A stretch of 64,000 nt of DNA, from assembly GCF_002127325.2 (NCBI RefSeq), contig NC_035448.2:129905678-129969677 (forward strand), in the 5' to 3' direction. A program made the translations under genes and the position numbers. Positions 52,031-63,040 of this stretch are shown piece after piece; within the stretch, counting starts at the first letter, position 1, and every line of letters starts with the position of its first letter. This DNA is from Helianthus annuus. Lineage: Eukaryota > Streptophyta > Magnoliopsida > Asterales > Asteraceae. The notes under the pieces were generated by a model. The model ran no database searches. It was not told the origin of the DNA and saw nothing but the letters and a program-made list of their open reading frames with translations.

Positions 52031-53996
52031 CCCGTCGACACTCTTTATTTGTGGTTGTTGAAAATAAATGGTAAAGTGAGGTAATAAAAAATGGTCTTTT
52101 TTATTTCTTTTATCGTAATAAAATATAAGTACTAGTTTCTTTCTCGTGCTATTCGGTAGGAGTTTTATCGTTTTTCTCTGTGTTTCGTGGTGTGACTTTG
52201 GTCATTATTGACTCGATTTGTCGAAAATCATGAAAGCAAATATCAATAATGGTTTTGATAATACAAATAGCGAAAACTATGAGGTTTGCTCATAATAAAT
52301 TTGGTCCATCATGGTACAGCAATAGTAACTACAATCATTATAGTCTATGAGAGCAAAAATATAATATAATATATATGTATATGAAAATTTAAGAAAAATA
52401 ATAAAGAAAAACTAGAATAATTTAGTTTGTAGCAAAAAATTATAAAATTGCAAAAATGGGAAACCCTGAAGTTACAAAACCCCACAAACGGGAAAATAGA
52501 GTCGCTATATCTAACTTATCAGCTTCAAAAGATTGACGGCAGTTAATCTTATTGATGTCGCCGATTGAAGAAATGAATTCGATTCAGTTTTTTCTCGTGT
52601 GGTGTGATAAAGAACAAGTAGAAACGCAATTTAGATCTTGTTGGTGATTTGCAAAGATTTGGACTAGCCTTTGGATCGTGTTACCTCAATCTCCCAACCA
52701 TTTAGTGGTGATATTTTTCCAACCAATCAATGTAAAGTTTTATGAATATCTTAAGTTGTGATCAGGTTTCTTTATGTTTTGAAAATGGATAATTGAAAAG
52801 GGTTTCTCATTTTGCAAATGGATAGTCCTTTTTGCATGACTTAATAACACCTTGGGGTATGATGGGGCGGAGGTTTGGGTCATGGGTTGACACGTGAAGT
52901 TTGAGCCTCTTCGCTGGTGAGTGACGTGTTCGTGGAGTATGGCGGGTCGTGGCTAGCCCGCGTGGGTTGGCCATGTCACCCCCAAATTAAAAAAAAAAAC
53001 TTAAAATTAAAAAATATACACAAAATTAAAGAAAAAACCTAAAATTATTATTAAAATTTCCTAAAAATTACAAAATTCTACAAAAAAAAAGGATTACAAA
53101 ATTAAAAAAAAAAGCCTAAAGCGTTAGGTAGATTTCGAAAAGGGCGAGCTTGTCAAACGGTTTCCGCTCCTTGCCCCGGAACTCGATGGGGACAGGTGGT
53201 GGGGTTGGGGGTTTTATAGCGAGTTGGCTGAATCGTTTGGATTGGTCAAACGGTTATATTTTGAAATTTAAATGTAGCCGCTATGACCTAGCCAACAAGC
53301 GAATAAGAGCCGGCCACGTAGGACCGCTAGGCATGCCCAACGCCCGGGCTGAAACTCCCGCCCAAGGGGCCACGCCCAAACCCAAGCCCACCTGGGGTGG
53401 TGCCTTAGACGTTTTTACCCAATCCACGCACCAACCCCCACCCCATACCCATTCAAACTTTTTTCTATTAATATGGGATTAACATAGTGTTTGAAACTTT
53501 ATTAATATTAATTGTGTTTAGCAACACGTTTTTACCGTTCATCCCATCTCGTGTGTTGTTGTTTGTTAGTTTATTTGGCTATTGTATATATATATTTTTT
53601 AATTTTTAATTTTGTTTCTTTAAAAGGCCTATTGTAAAAATGGAGTTTGAATACATTGTATTATCTAGTTATTATTAACAGACCAAAATCAAGATTTTAG
53701 GAAACCGACAACAAAGGATGGACAACGCAGAGATGAGATGGTTGTTGAGACAAGTGGGTGCGATTCAATGAGTCAAAATGGAACAAAAGTTCGAAATTTG
53801 AGAATCTCTAACACCTTTGATCTCGACTTTTGGATTTTGATGACATGACAACTAACACGTCACCGAACCCTTAGTTTTATCAAAACACATTATGTTATAA
53901 ATTTGTTACTGTTTAGTTGTTTGGAATATCGTGACAACCAAGGCTTCCTGATACTAAGAAACTTAGTTGTGTTATCTATGAGGATTAAAGAAGAAG
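52031..53996. other. No gene; GC-rich block at 52853-53450
   Basis: Unique-looking AT-rich DNA, then a GC-rich block whose ends (ggggtatgatggggcgg and, read inward, gggtatggggtgggggttgg) look like weak inverted repeats without a convincing TSD. The 110-codon frame at 53150 is compositional. Confidence 0.4.
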
Positions 53997-54475
53997 ATGC
54001 ATTCCCGAGTTTTTGTATTACTAAATTACCTTGAAACAACAAAGGTGATACAACTAGAAGTGAGATCATTGTTGACAAATAAGCACATTAGTTTCCCTAC
54101 CAACTTGAAAAGCCTTACTTTCTTAGGATGTTGTCTTCCCTGGTTTGATATGTCAAAAATTCAATTGTTGCCTAACCATGAAGTTATCAAGTTGCTAAAC
54201 TATACTTTAGAAGGACCATAGTGGGATACGCAAGAGGGATCGTTTCGTCGGTTAAAGTTCTTGAAATCTCATAACCTGGATATTCAACAATGGAATGATA
54301 ACAATACTAATTTTCCATGCCTTAAACGATTGGTGTTGCCATAATGCTACTATCTTAAGGGTGTTCCAGATGAAGTAGGGGACATCCCACTCTTGACACG
54401 ATTGATGTTGATAAAGAGATCCACTCTCTTGTCAGTTCTGCTAAGAAATTCAAGGAAAGCAACAAGCTATGGAAA
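53997..54475 (+). pseudogene. Relic of an R1-like CC-NBS-LRR resistance gene (LRR part)
   Basis: Reads as LRR sequence of the R1/late-blight-resistance type: FPTNLKSLTFLGCCLPW, then PNHEVIKLLNYTLEGP, a stop, LKFLKSHNLDIQQW, LKRLVLP, a stop, and YYLKGVPDEVGDIP. Stops at 54219-54221 and about 54341-54343 break it. No NB-ARC motifs (P-loop, GLPL, MHD) were found upstream. It is an isolated decayed fragment. Confidence 0.7.
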
Positions 54476-55774
54476 ATTATGAATTAAAGATTAATGTTAT
54501 ATGGGTTTTCACCTCAATAAGATGATTTATGGCTTTTTTTACATCACAAAACCATGTGAATATTCGGCACCATTCTTTTAGATTTTTTTTTGTCCTGAAT
54601 GATACACTCCATAGATGTTTAATTATCTTCACTCGATATACCATAAATATATCTTAGAGGTTTCTTCTTTGGCTAACCAGGGAAAATAGAAGTCATTGTT
54701 ATCAAATACTTTTGATGGATTAATTTGGTACTTTATTTAACACGCTTTTGAGCCATAAAATCATAAACGGCCTAGGATGTATGTTTATTTAACCTACACC
54801 CTAATATCATGTAAATACACTCTTCGGTTTCGATTGTTGGATGACCAAATGCGAGGGGCGGCCCTCCCTCAATCTTCTAGGCCCATGTTTCTAATTTAAA
54901 AAAAAAATTAGCTTATCTTTGATTTACTTTTTTTTCAAGTTTGGGCCGAATGACGGAGCTTGGTGGGATGGACTCGAATGATGAATCACTACTAAACAAA
55001 TGAGTATTATCGACACATAATTAACATATGTTATTTTATGGAAACATATGATTTGATTATAAGAATGACCTCAAAATTTTGTCCCTTCAAAGCCCACACA
55101 TTAAAATTCTTTTTCAAGTGGGACCAACGTTAATCCAATAAAATGACTCTTTAAAGATGATCCTTTCAAACGTCAAACTCATTTACAACACTTCATTAAC
55201 AACAAAGTTATACTCGAGTGATGTTTACACACATCAAATAATATTTTAAACTAACTATACATTAAATAATTCACAACAAGAATAACGCTAAAAATAAAAA
55301 GCTACTTTGCACATAGTATTCACATATTGGAAGTCTTGGATTCTAGATCGGCTCATTGTTCCCATTTATTGGAAATCTTCTACCTGGATTTAAAAACTAC
55401 ATAATCCAATATTCCAATCCTTCAATTCTTAAAAAAGAAAAAGAAAAAAAAAGTCAACTTAATAGTTTCTGTGTTATGTGGACGTGTCTCTCTCCAGAAT
55501 TATCATAAGTCAATGCGTATGAAATGAAGAAATACCAACACAAGATATAATACTTTTATTCCAAGAAATAGTCCTTGGGCAAAGTTTACTTTTGATCCCT
55601 CAAGTTCAATTCAGCATCCATTTAATCTCAAACTTGTTATTAATCACTTCGGACCTTCAACAATTTGACTACATTAGGATTTTACGTACAATATGTTTTT
55701 GTTACTAAAATATGTGTTTTTTTATTTTATCTTCTATCAATGATAGGATCTTAAATTAGATAATCTTGGAACAA
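54476..55774. other. No gene recognised
   Basis: AT-rich DNA with no coding sense, splice-linked exons or clear terminal repeats. A gaggggcggccctccctc stretch at 54851 may be a transposon end but has no partner. Confidence 0.45.
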
Positions 55775-55970
55775 CTAGCAAAATATTCCGCGCGTTGCAG
55801 TTGTATAACTATTAATGACCACTTAAAGTGAATTTTTAAACAAATGTAAATGTAAATTTTAAACAAATGTAATTTTTTTTTATAGAAAATGATACTTTCA
55901 TAAAATCGATCATGTGTCTATAAATGTGATTTTGAAACAACTAGCAAAATATTCCGCGCGTTGCGGCGGT
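55775..55970 (-). mobile_element. Two Helitron 3' ends in tandem
   Basis: ctagcaaaatattccgcgcg followed by ttgc occurs at 55775 and again at 55941. On the minus strand each reads gcaacgcgcggaatattttg then ctag, a hairpin plus CTAG terminus. They mark two related elements inserted end to end or one nested beside the other. Left (5') limits are not identified. Confidence 0.55.
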
Positions 55971-56610
55971 ACGTCACGTCGTATATTTAACTCGAGTAAA
56001 ACCATAAAAATGTAGATAAAAACTCTCGTGACGAAATGTAGATAAAAACATTTGTGTCGATATATTCGCAAATCACGAAAAAGTCACGTCTTAAATAAAA
56101 CTTCACTAAAACCGTGACATATACAAATTTATTACAATTAATAAATAAATTTAATAGATAAAAACTATAATCAGTCTAAAAGTAAAAATAATATAGAAAA
56201 CATAACACACAAACTGTTTAACATATTTAATACATAGAAAAAAAATCATTTGAGTATAAAATTATTAATTATCTATATTTTATATTTGGTAAAATAAATT
56301 ATGCCTAGGTTTTATGTGTCTAAACTTAAAACGAAAAAACTTTTGTTGTCTAAAATAAAAAGAAGATAACTTTACTGTAGTTAGTGTGATGCAATTTAAT
56401 ATAGATTGTAATGTAATGTAATTGATGTAATAACTTATATCAAAAGGTGATTTTTCATCTATAACCATATTATAAAATTCATAATTACATATAGTTCTCA
56501 AATGAACAATTACCCCTTTTTAAATGATTTTCAATGGTGCTTCCTAAGCTAGACTCAGGCTTAAGGCATAGATGAGATTAATCATTCAAAAGTCAGGCGT
56601 TATCTAATAA

Positions 56611-56729
56611 TCTTCCTACTCATAACTTAGTGGTATGGTAATTCTGTGTTTACCCCACAAAATGATGTAGGTTCAAATCCTTGTAAATGCGACTGTAGGT
56701 GTAACAAATCATTAGTAGAGAAAAAAAAA
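56611..56729 (+). mobile_element. Short tRNA-related SINE
   Basis: A-box-like acttagtggtatggtaattc, B box ggttcaaatcc about 35 bp on, then gagaaaaaaaaaa. It is flanked by atctaataa at 56602-56610 and 56730-56738, a 9-bp TSD. The duplicate taataaccatctaggagttg just to the right belongs to the flank. Confidence 0.65.
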
Positions 56730-56739
56730 ATCTAATAAC

Positions 56740-58610
56740 CATCTAGGAGTTGTATTTAGAGAAAAAAAATATATAATAACCATCTAGGAGTTGTATTAAA
56801 TATAACAGTGAACACATTATTTTCCTAAATAATTTCTTTATATGTTGACTAAAATAATAAAACTGGAATGTTACTTATTTAGATGACAAACAACAATAGC
56901 AATAGTAATAAAAACGTCTTTTGTGCCGATAATCGAAATGGTAAGTTATGTGGAACTAATGTTCTTGAACAACCTATTGGTAAACTTTATTTAAACAATG
57001 TAACATCTACAACTATAAATGCTTACATGTCACGCGATTTAAAAATTAGCATAAAGAATGTTGGCGTATTGACTAGATTCACAGGTTATGTGTTTTAAGT
57101 GGACGTTGAAAAGAGTAGTAAAAGATTAAAAGGCTAGTAGGCTACTAACGTTTTGTGCATTTCATTAATTTTGCCATGTTAATAAAAAAAGAAAGGGTGA
57201 CCATGTATCGAGATTAAGACATTTGCCTTTCTTAATCAATTATAATAATGGTATAGGTAGTTTGTAATCAAGTACAATACGAAGAGCATGGAAACGTCTG
57301 TTTGAGTTGCATAAAATGTTGATAAAGAGTATTTTACATAAGGCCAAAAAGATCATAATGGTTAGAGATGGGATATTGACTTAGAATTTAGACCATGAAG
57401 GGGTAAAATAAATGAAGGCACAAGGAAATAAAGGAGGTCTTTGTTGTTAGTGTTTCCTTATGTAAATGGAGCCTTGGCTTATACACGTGGAGGTATGCCA
57501 AGATATAGATATGGTGAATGAAACCTATATGTTGTTCATCAGAATTGTGATAAGATTGATGCTCAAGCAATCATTTTATGTTACATGGATAATATGCTAA
57601 GGTCTATGGTTTTGGGTAGAGGATGTATTGGAGCTATAATTGGCAATCAACATTGTGAACCTTGGTAACACTAAAGAAATAGAATCTAGAGAGCCCATAA
57701 CCTATATATCGGGAGTGTTAGCTTTCGCAATCAAGTCAGATTGCTTAAAGATATATACACTTGAATCTTTTGAAATTGAAAGGACGTGCGTTTATACATA
57801 CATTGAAGACACTTTATCGAAGTGGTTTGTTATACACATTATGAATGGCTTGTTATGTTGTAAGGTTAAGTTGCTTTATTTAATTTCATAATAGGTATAG
57901 TTTTGTATAAAGAGACGTGCTTACCGACTCTCAACACATGCATCATGTTTAGTAGAAATTCATTATCATTTCCCTCGTAGCCGCGATGATAGGGCATTAT
58001 GGTGTTTAAGCGAATGGGCAAATCGAGAAACAAAAGGACATGCATAACCACAGTTCTTCAGTGTGACACATAAGCTCAAGGGTCAGACAAATTTGTCGTG
58101 ATTTTACAAGGTACACTATTAACATTATTGTAGAGTATTTTAACTTTTATTTGTAACTTATTTAATCCCTAATTTCCAGTAACAAATTTATAAAAGACAC
58201 ATTAATATCTTTTTTTCCACATTAAACGATTGGGATTTGGGAGTTGGATTACAAGTACATTAATTTGTGTTTAGGGGTGAGCATAATTAGGGTCGGATCG
58301 AAAAAAACCGAGTACCAAACCGATTTACAAAAGACACATTAATAATTTATCTTTTTTTCTTCTCTACCTTAAATGATTGGGATTTAGGAGTTGGATTACA
58401 AGTAAATTAATTTGGTTTATGGGTGAGCATAATTAGGGCCGGACCGAAAAAAAATCAAGTACCAAAACGATGAAATATTGGAACCGACCCAATAGGAAGT
58501 ATATGGGTTAGTTACTCGCATCTGTTTTTTTCCTGAATTGGAACCTGAGTTCCAAACTTGCTAGACCGAATAACAAGTTGCAATATTGATTGGGCTAGGG
58601 CCCATTGGCA
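56740..58610. other. No gene recognised
   Basis: Frames at 56883 and 57640 (71 and 83 codons) show no family I know. Some phrases faintly recall copia pol but nothing can be followed. 58192-58265 and 58313-58390 share aaaagacacattaat...aacgattgggattt-type sequence, an imperfect direct repeat. Confidence 0.4.
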
Positions 58611-58628
58611 TTTTTTTAAACCTAATTA

Positions 58629-58887
58629 TTTTTTGAATGACAAAGAATCTTATGTGTAAACCCACTATGCTCGGGGCTATGTCTAAGGTCGACTCCTCGT
58701 CCGCCGTGAGACCGTACCCCTAATGCACGGGAACTGAATGAAATCCATAAACCCTCACCCCCATTAGGTTCGAACTCGGGATTAAAGCTCAGATTCGTTC
58801 CTTCACCCAGATGTCCGTGGAAAGTGACCTAAGCGAGAATCGAACCTGCATCTCCACTAGGGAGAACAAGCCTCTTTTACTAGTGGA
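58629..58887 (-). mobile_element. tRNA-derived SINE
   Basis: Minus strand: A-box-like ctagtaaaagaggcttg, B box ggttcgattctcg, body and an A-rich tail. Flanks acctaatta (58620-58628) and acctaacta (58888-58896) suggest a 9-bp TSD with one mismatch. The head resembles the SINE at 46008. Confidence 0.6.
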
Positions 58888-59749
58888 CCTAACTAACTAC
58901 ATATAAGCCGATTTTTAAATTTATTCCTTAAAATTCGGCCTAATTTGGTTCATGGAATGCACTAACGAAAACTAACAATATCAACATAAGGATTAAATTT
59001 AAAAAAAATAAAATAAATAAAAAACAGGACATTCTTGTCATTAAGCAAACATCAAGGACCACTTATGTAAATCCGTCGATGTAGTTGGGGAAGATAAAGA
59101 GGGTCAGTTCCTTCTTCTCAATGGCTGAATCCGAAATCAACCATCGTATCGTTGTTGTGTGCGAATCCGAAATAGAAATCAAGATCAAGTAATCAATCAA
59201 GTATCAATCAATCAATTAAGCAGAAAGAGAAGGGGAAGTGAAGCATCCCGTCGTAGCCATGGACGAGCTGCAAATGTCTCCTGCAGATCCGCATGGCGCC
59301 AGTCTAGGTAAGGATCAACAAGTGGCAGGTGTTGGCATTCTTCTTCAAATTATGATGCTCGTCCTCTCCTTAATCCTTGGTCACGTCTTACAGCATCACA
59401 GATTCTATTATCTTCCGGAAGCTAGCGCATCCTTACTCATCGGTAATTAATTCATTCATGCTTCTTTCATCCCATTTTTTAGTAAACTGTTGGTGATGTA
59501 CTTCTGTTTCATTGATTCCGTTGCGTTCTATGCATATTTCGACATTTTAGATGTGATTTTGTACAGTATACTTTTTAGTCTGCACAGTAATCTGTGTGAT
59601 GATGATGATTTCATTTATATTTCGGACTCCATTGATCGATAATTGATGCTCATTTGATTTCCGTTTTTCGTAAATTGTTGTTGATGTAGTTCAATTTTGT
59701 TGCATGTTTTACTCTTTTAGATGTGATTTGTTACATACTTTGAGTATAA

Positions 59750-60064
59750 GGGTGGCTGGGGCACTTCATAGGTAGGAGTATGCGGGTAAGGTACCCGCAC
59801 AGTAACACCGCTGCCACCCCCTAGGGTAGGCCATGCGAGTTTCGGTTACAAGTTTACCTACCCGCGTTAGAAAGTGTAAAGGTTTGAGGGTTGGGGTGTT
59901 TAAGGTTGTGTGATTGGTGGGTGGAGTAAAAGAGTGGGGTCCATGGTTCCAGGGTACTTGTGGGTAGGTGTCGCCAGTGTTTTGTGTACCTTGGGTGTAG
60001 AACTGACACGGCAATGCGGGATTAGTCGGGGCTAGGGTAGTACCCTTGAGTGCCCCTTCCTCCC
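59750..60064. mobile_element. PIF/Harbinger-type MITE in NHX intron 1
   Basis: Termini gggtggctggggcact and (inward from the right) gggaggaaggggcact, flanked by TAA on both sides (59747-59749, 60065-60067), the TSD type of PIF/Harbinger. Non-coding; the minus-strand frame across it is a shadow. Confidence 0.75.
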
Positions 60065-60505
60065 TAATTTTAGACTGCATAGTAATTTTGTTTAAAAGTT
60101 CAACTTTATTGATCGGTAATCGATGCTCATTTGATCTAATTTTCTCGTAAATTGTTGTTGCTGTAATTCAGTTTTGTTGATTCCGTTTCGTTTTCTGGAT
60201 GTTTCTCCATTTTATATTTGATTTATTACATACTTTGAGTATAGTTTCAGTCTGCGTTGTAATCTATTGAGTTTTGAGTTAACGTTATTTTTTCGCAGGA
60301 TTAATCATCGGTGGACTTGCGAATGTTTCAAACACCGAAACTAGTATGAGGTTGTTGAATGAATTTAGTTATGGTTTTTAGCTTCATGAACCCTAGTTTA
60401 TTGAAGATACTAACGCTAACTGGTGCAATTGATTTTCTACTGTAGGGCGTGGTTCAATTTTCATGAAGAGTTTATCTTCCTCTTTTTGTTGCCTCCAATC
60501 ATATT

Positions 60506-60614
60506 ATATCCTTGCTCAGTCTGTTTAATCATTTTTTGTTCCTTATTATATTTCTTTTTGACTAATCTGATGGAAGGTGTTGCCCAATTGTTTTTCTTTA
60601 CTATTTGTTTGTAC
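60506..60614 (+). other. U12-type AT-AC intron in the NHX gene
   Basis: No GT donor follows the exon coding for LLPPII. The intron starts ATATCCTT, the exact U12 5' splice consensus, and ends ttgtAC, with a branch-like ttctttact about 15 bp before the end. Splicing 60505 to 60615 restores the family sequence ...PPIIFQSGFSL in frame. Length 109 bp. Confidence 0.85.
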
Positions 60615-61715
60615 CCAATCAGGGTTCAGTTTAGCGCCTGTAAGTTACCATCATTCTTGATCACATTTGGTTATGATATTACGGATGTTAACTGTTGTTT
60701 TTTTCTTCAGAAACCATTCTTTTCGAATTTTGGAGCCATAGTGACATTTGCAATTTTGGCAACATTTATTGCTTCAGTTGTTACAGGTCTTTTAGTGTGA
60801 GTGTTACTTCTACAAGTAAATTAATTTCAGTGTATGTGTGTGTATTAAGAGAAGAGATGCATTTTTGTCTTTCTGTTAAATGCCTCAACAAATTCAGACA
60901 GCTTCACATGTGATGATACAGGTACCTTGGTGGTGTAATGTACCTCATGTACAGGCTTCCATTGGTTGAGTGTTTGATGTTTGGTGCCCTTATTTCAGCA
61001 ACAGATCCAGTCACCGTTCTCTTCATTTTTCAGGTTTGAAATGGTCTAAAGTGAAGTCCTTTATGCTATACGAGTGTTCAGATGCTTTAGAAGGGTGGTG
61101 ATTTGCGTGCTCAATCCTAGGGACTCTAAAACGAATTAGATATATATTTTTTCTGTATTAAGATATTATGTATTAGTAATAGAGGACAAGTTAGCTCATG
61201 CTTTTTAAATATATACAACAAATACACAATCAAACGGTAAAAATATGATTTTTATCATGTCATCACTTAGAGGGCCTGAGTGGACAAATGATTTTGCAGA
61301 TATATATCACCAAACATTTCTTAAATTGTTTACTGTCTGCTTTTAGAATTTGTTCACTTTGTAGTTTATTCTTGGGATTCAACTGCGATTTGGTCACTAA
61401 ATACCTGAAAAAGAAACGATTATTCTAACTTATTAGCCACCTTATGATCTTTCCGTCACAATGCTTCTCATGTACCATCAAGCAAGCAAGTGCATTTAAA
61501 TGGTATCAGATCTGTTTCTAACATGGTATTTAATAACGCAGGTCTTGCTTATTGGTGGCTCAACAGGTACTATGCTTGAAGCTTTACATGTTGTAGGAGA
61601 TACACATGAGCCCCACTTGTCTGATGTGAGTATAAGCTTTTTTAACTATTATCTCTATAGTTTATCAGTAAGGCTGTTTGGTCTTTGCATTGCTTATTAT
61701 TAGTTATGGATAATG

Positions 61716-61831
61716 TGACACGACCCAAGTTAAAAGTGTGTACCAGCAGCGTCCCTTTAACAAGTAGAAGGGGGAATTGCAAATTAGTATAAGCAGTAGG
61801 GATCGGGTCTCATTGGATAACGGGTCGTGTC
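61716..61831. repeat. Small inverted-repeat element in an NHX intron
   Basis: gacacgaccc (61716-61725) and gggtcgtgtc (61822-61831) are exact complements bounding 116 bp. A MITE is possible; no TSD was identified. Confidence 0.35.
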
Positions 61832-62211
61832 GGTTTGTCTCTTAACAGGCATTACCACACTTGTCAACTGTTTTTTTTTATACAGAACTTTGAAGCTAAC
61901 AACGGTTATGTGGCTCCTGATGATGATGAAGAATCATCATCATCTGGGAACAGACTAAAGATGAGACTTAAAGAATTTCACAGAAGGTTTATAAACATCT
62001 CATTTAATTATCTATTTATCAATTCCACATCTTTTTCTAACTTTTTTTTAATTTGGTTTTTTCTGGGAAGTAGTGCGGCATCTTTCAGGGCGTTAGATAT
62101 GAACTATCTTACCCCATTCTTCACAACTCAATCTGGAGACGGGATGACAATGATGACAGTAATGGTAAATAAGCACATTTGTAGTTAATCTTTATTACAC
62201 TAGTTGCAAAG

Positions 62212-63040
62212 TCAGTCACTGGTAATAACGTAATCCTCCAAGTTACTCTGGCGAAAGCGTAGAGTACCTTTATCAGCAGCACCGAAAGTCGCATGGCTAC
62301 TCCCACCTTTCTTGCTGGTCACCTCAGCATCGATGGTAATGGTTTTCTTCTTCTTACTTGGTTTTTTCTTCTTCTCCTCGGGGTCAAACTCAAGGTCGCG
62401 CAACACACCTGCAAAGATGTTAGACAAGGAACTTAGCTCCCCATTTGAAGACCCTACAGACTCCTCGCTAAAAGATAAAGAATCTCTTTCCCAGCAGAAG
62501 TCACAGCTCGCAAGGGCCTGGGTTTAGGTATATGCGCACCTTCGGTTGCGGTCGGCGGATTGGCAAAGGATCCAGCAGGAGGATACAAGAAATTTCCCTT
62601 GATCTATTCATACCAACATGGCTACCCTGATTCCAGCGGGCGCGAGTTCATGGACCCACCGAAGGTGGGGAAAACAGCTTGATAAAGACGCGCTTCTACA
62701 ATCGAAATCATCAAATTAAGCGCAGAAAAATTACAAAAAGAGAAAATGATCAAAGAAATAACTAACCTCTATCTTGGAACTTCAGCACAGGCAGTTCAGT
62801 GCTATCTTCCGGCCATCGATCACTCATCTGCGCCGCCACCAGAACGTTTTCATCAAACACGCGATTGGGTGTGGCAGTAAGCTTCACATACCAGTTTTCT
62901 TTCTTTGGAATCGCCAGTTCCTCCTTCTCAATCGTGTCTGGCGCACGGAAAATCATCGCAATAGGCATCACCTCCTCCCTAATGAAGAAGAACTTCTGTT
63001 TCCAGTCATGGAAACTCTTGGATGGATTCAAAAGGATCTT
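62212..63040 (-). pseudogene. Relic of an opposite-strand gene from another Tat element
   Basis: From the right: an exon encoding WKQKFFFIREEVMP (compare WKRRFFFVRRD in the gene at 32255) to about 62769, a donor at ccaagatagag|gtta, a second exon-like stretch to about 62520 with stops, and a third with KKKKPSKKKK and TLRFRQSNLEDYVI (62427-62212). Its 5' end is cut at 63041 by an LTR. It lies directly after the NHX C-terminal exon. No gag or pol was seen nearby. Confidence 0.65.

Larger units (their letters stand above)
59259..62188 (+). pseudogene. NHX6: NHX5/NHX6-type Na+(K+)/H+ antiporter gene lacking its central exons
   Basis: Exons: 59259-59442, 60299-60350, 60446-60505, 60615-60639, 60711-60796, 60922-61033, then 61542-61625, 61886-61986 and 62071-62188. 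The ATG at 59259 (gccatgg) fits the family start before DELQMSP. The first six exons give the N-terminal membrane part, with [20 protein letters not shown], the FLFLLPPII amiloride-type motif and [11 protein letters not shown]. The next exon starts at [15 protein letters not shown], near the C terminus. The intervening exons, including the conserved LND acid pair, are absent from the 508-bp gap. The junction keeps frame, so a short protein (about 270 aa) could be made but not an exchanger. The C-terminal tail appears shifted after SGDG. NHX5/6 proteins work in Golgi and endosomes. NHX5 or NHX6 cannot be decided. Confidence 0.82.

Noticed and set aside
52853..53450. PIF/Harbinger element with GC-rich termini
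   Set aside because: The ends pair only loosely and no TAA/TTA target duplication could be placed.
53150..53482. 110-codon plus-strand frame
   Set aside because: GC-rich transposon-like block; no homology recognised, no splice context, amino-acid composition matches base composition.
56883..57891. Remnant of a copia pol gene
   Set aside because: Isolated phrases recall copia RT but no consecutive motifs (YVDDM, KAD, ESE) can be followed in any frame.
59238..59258. NHX start at 59238
   Set aside because: The codon there is GTG; the first ATG in a good context is 59259 and fits the family N terminus.
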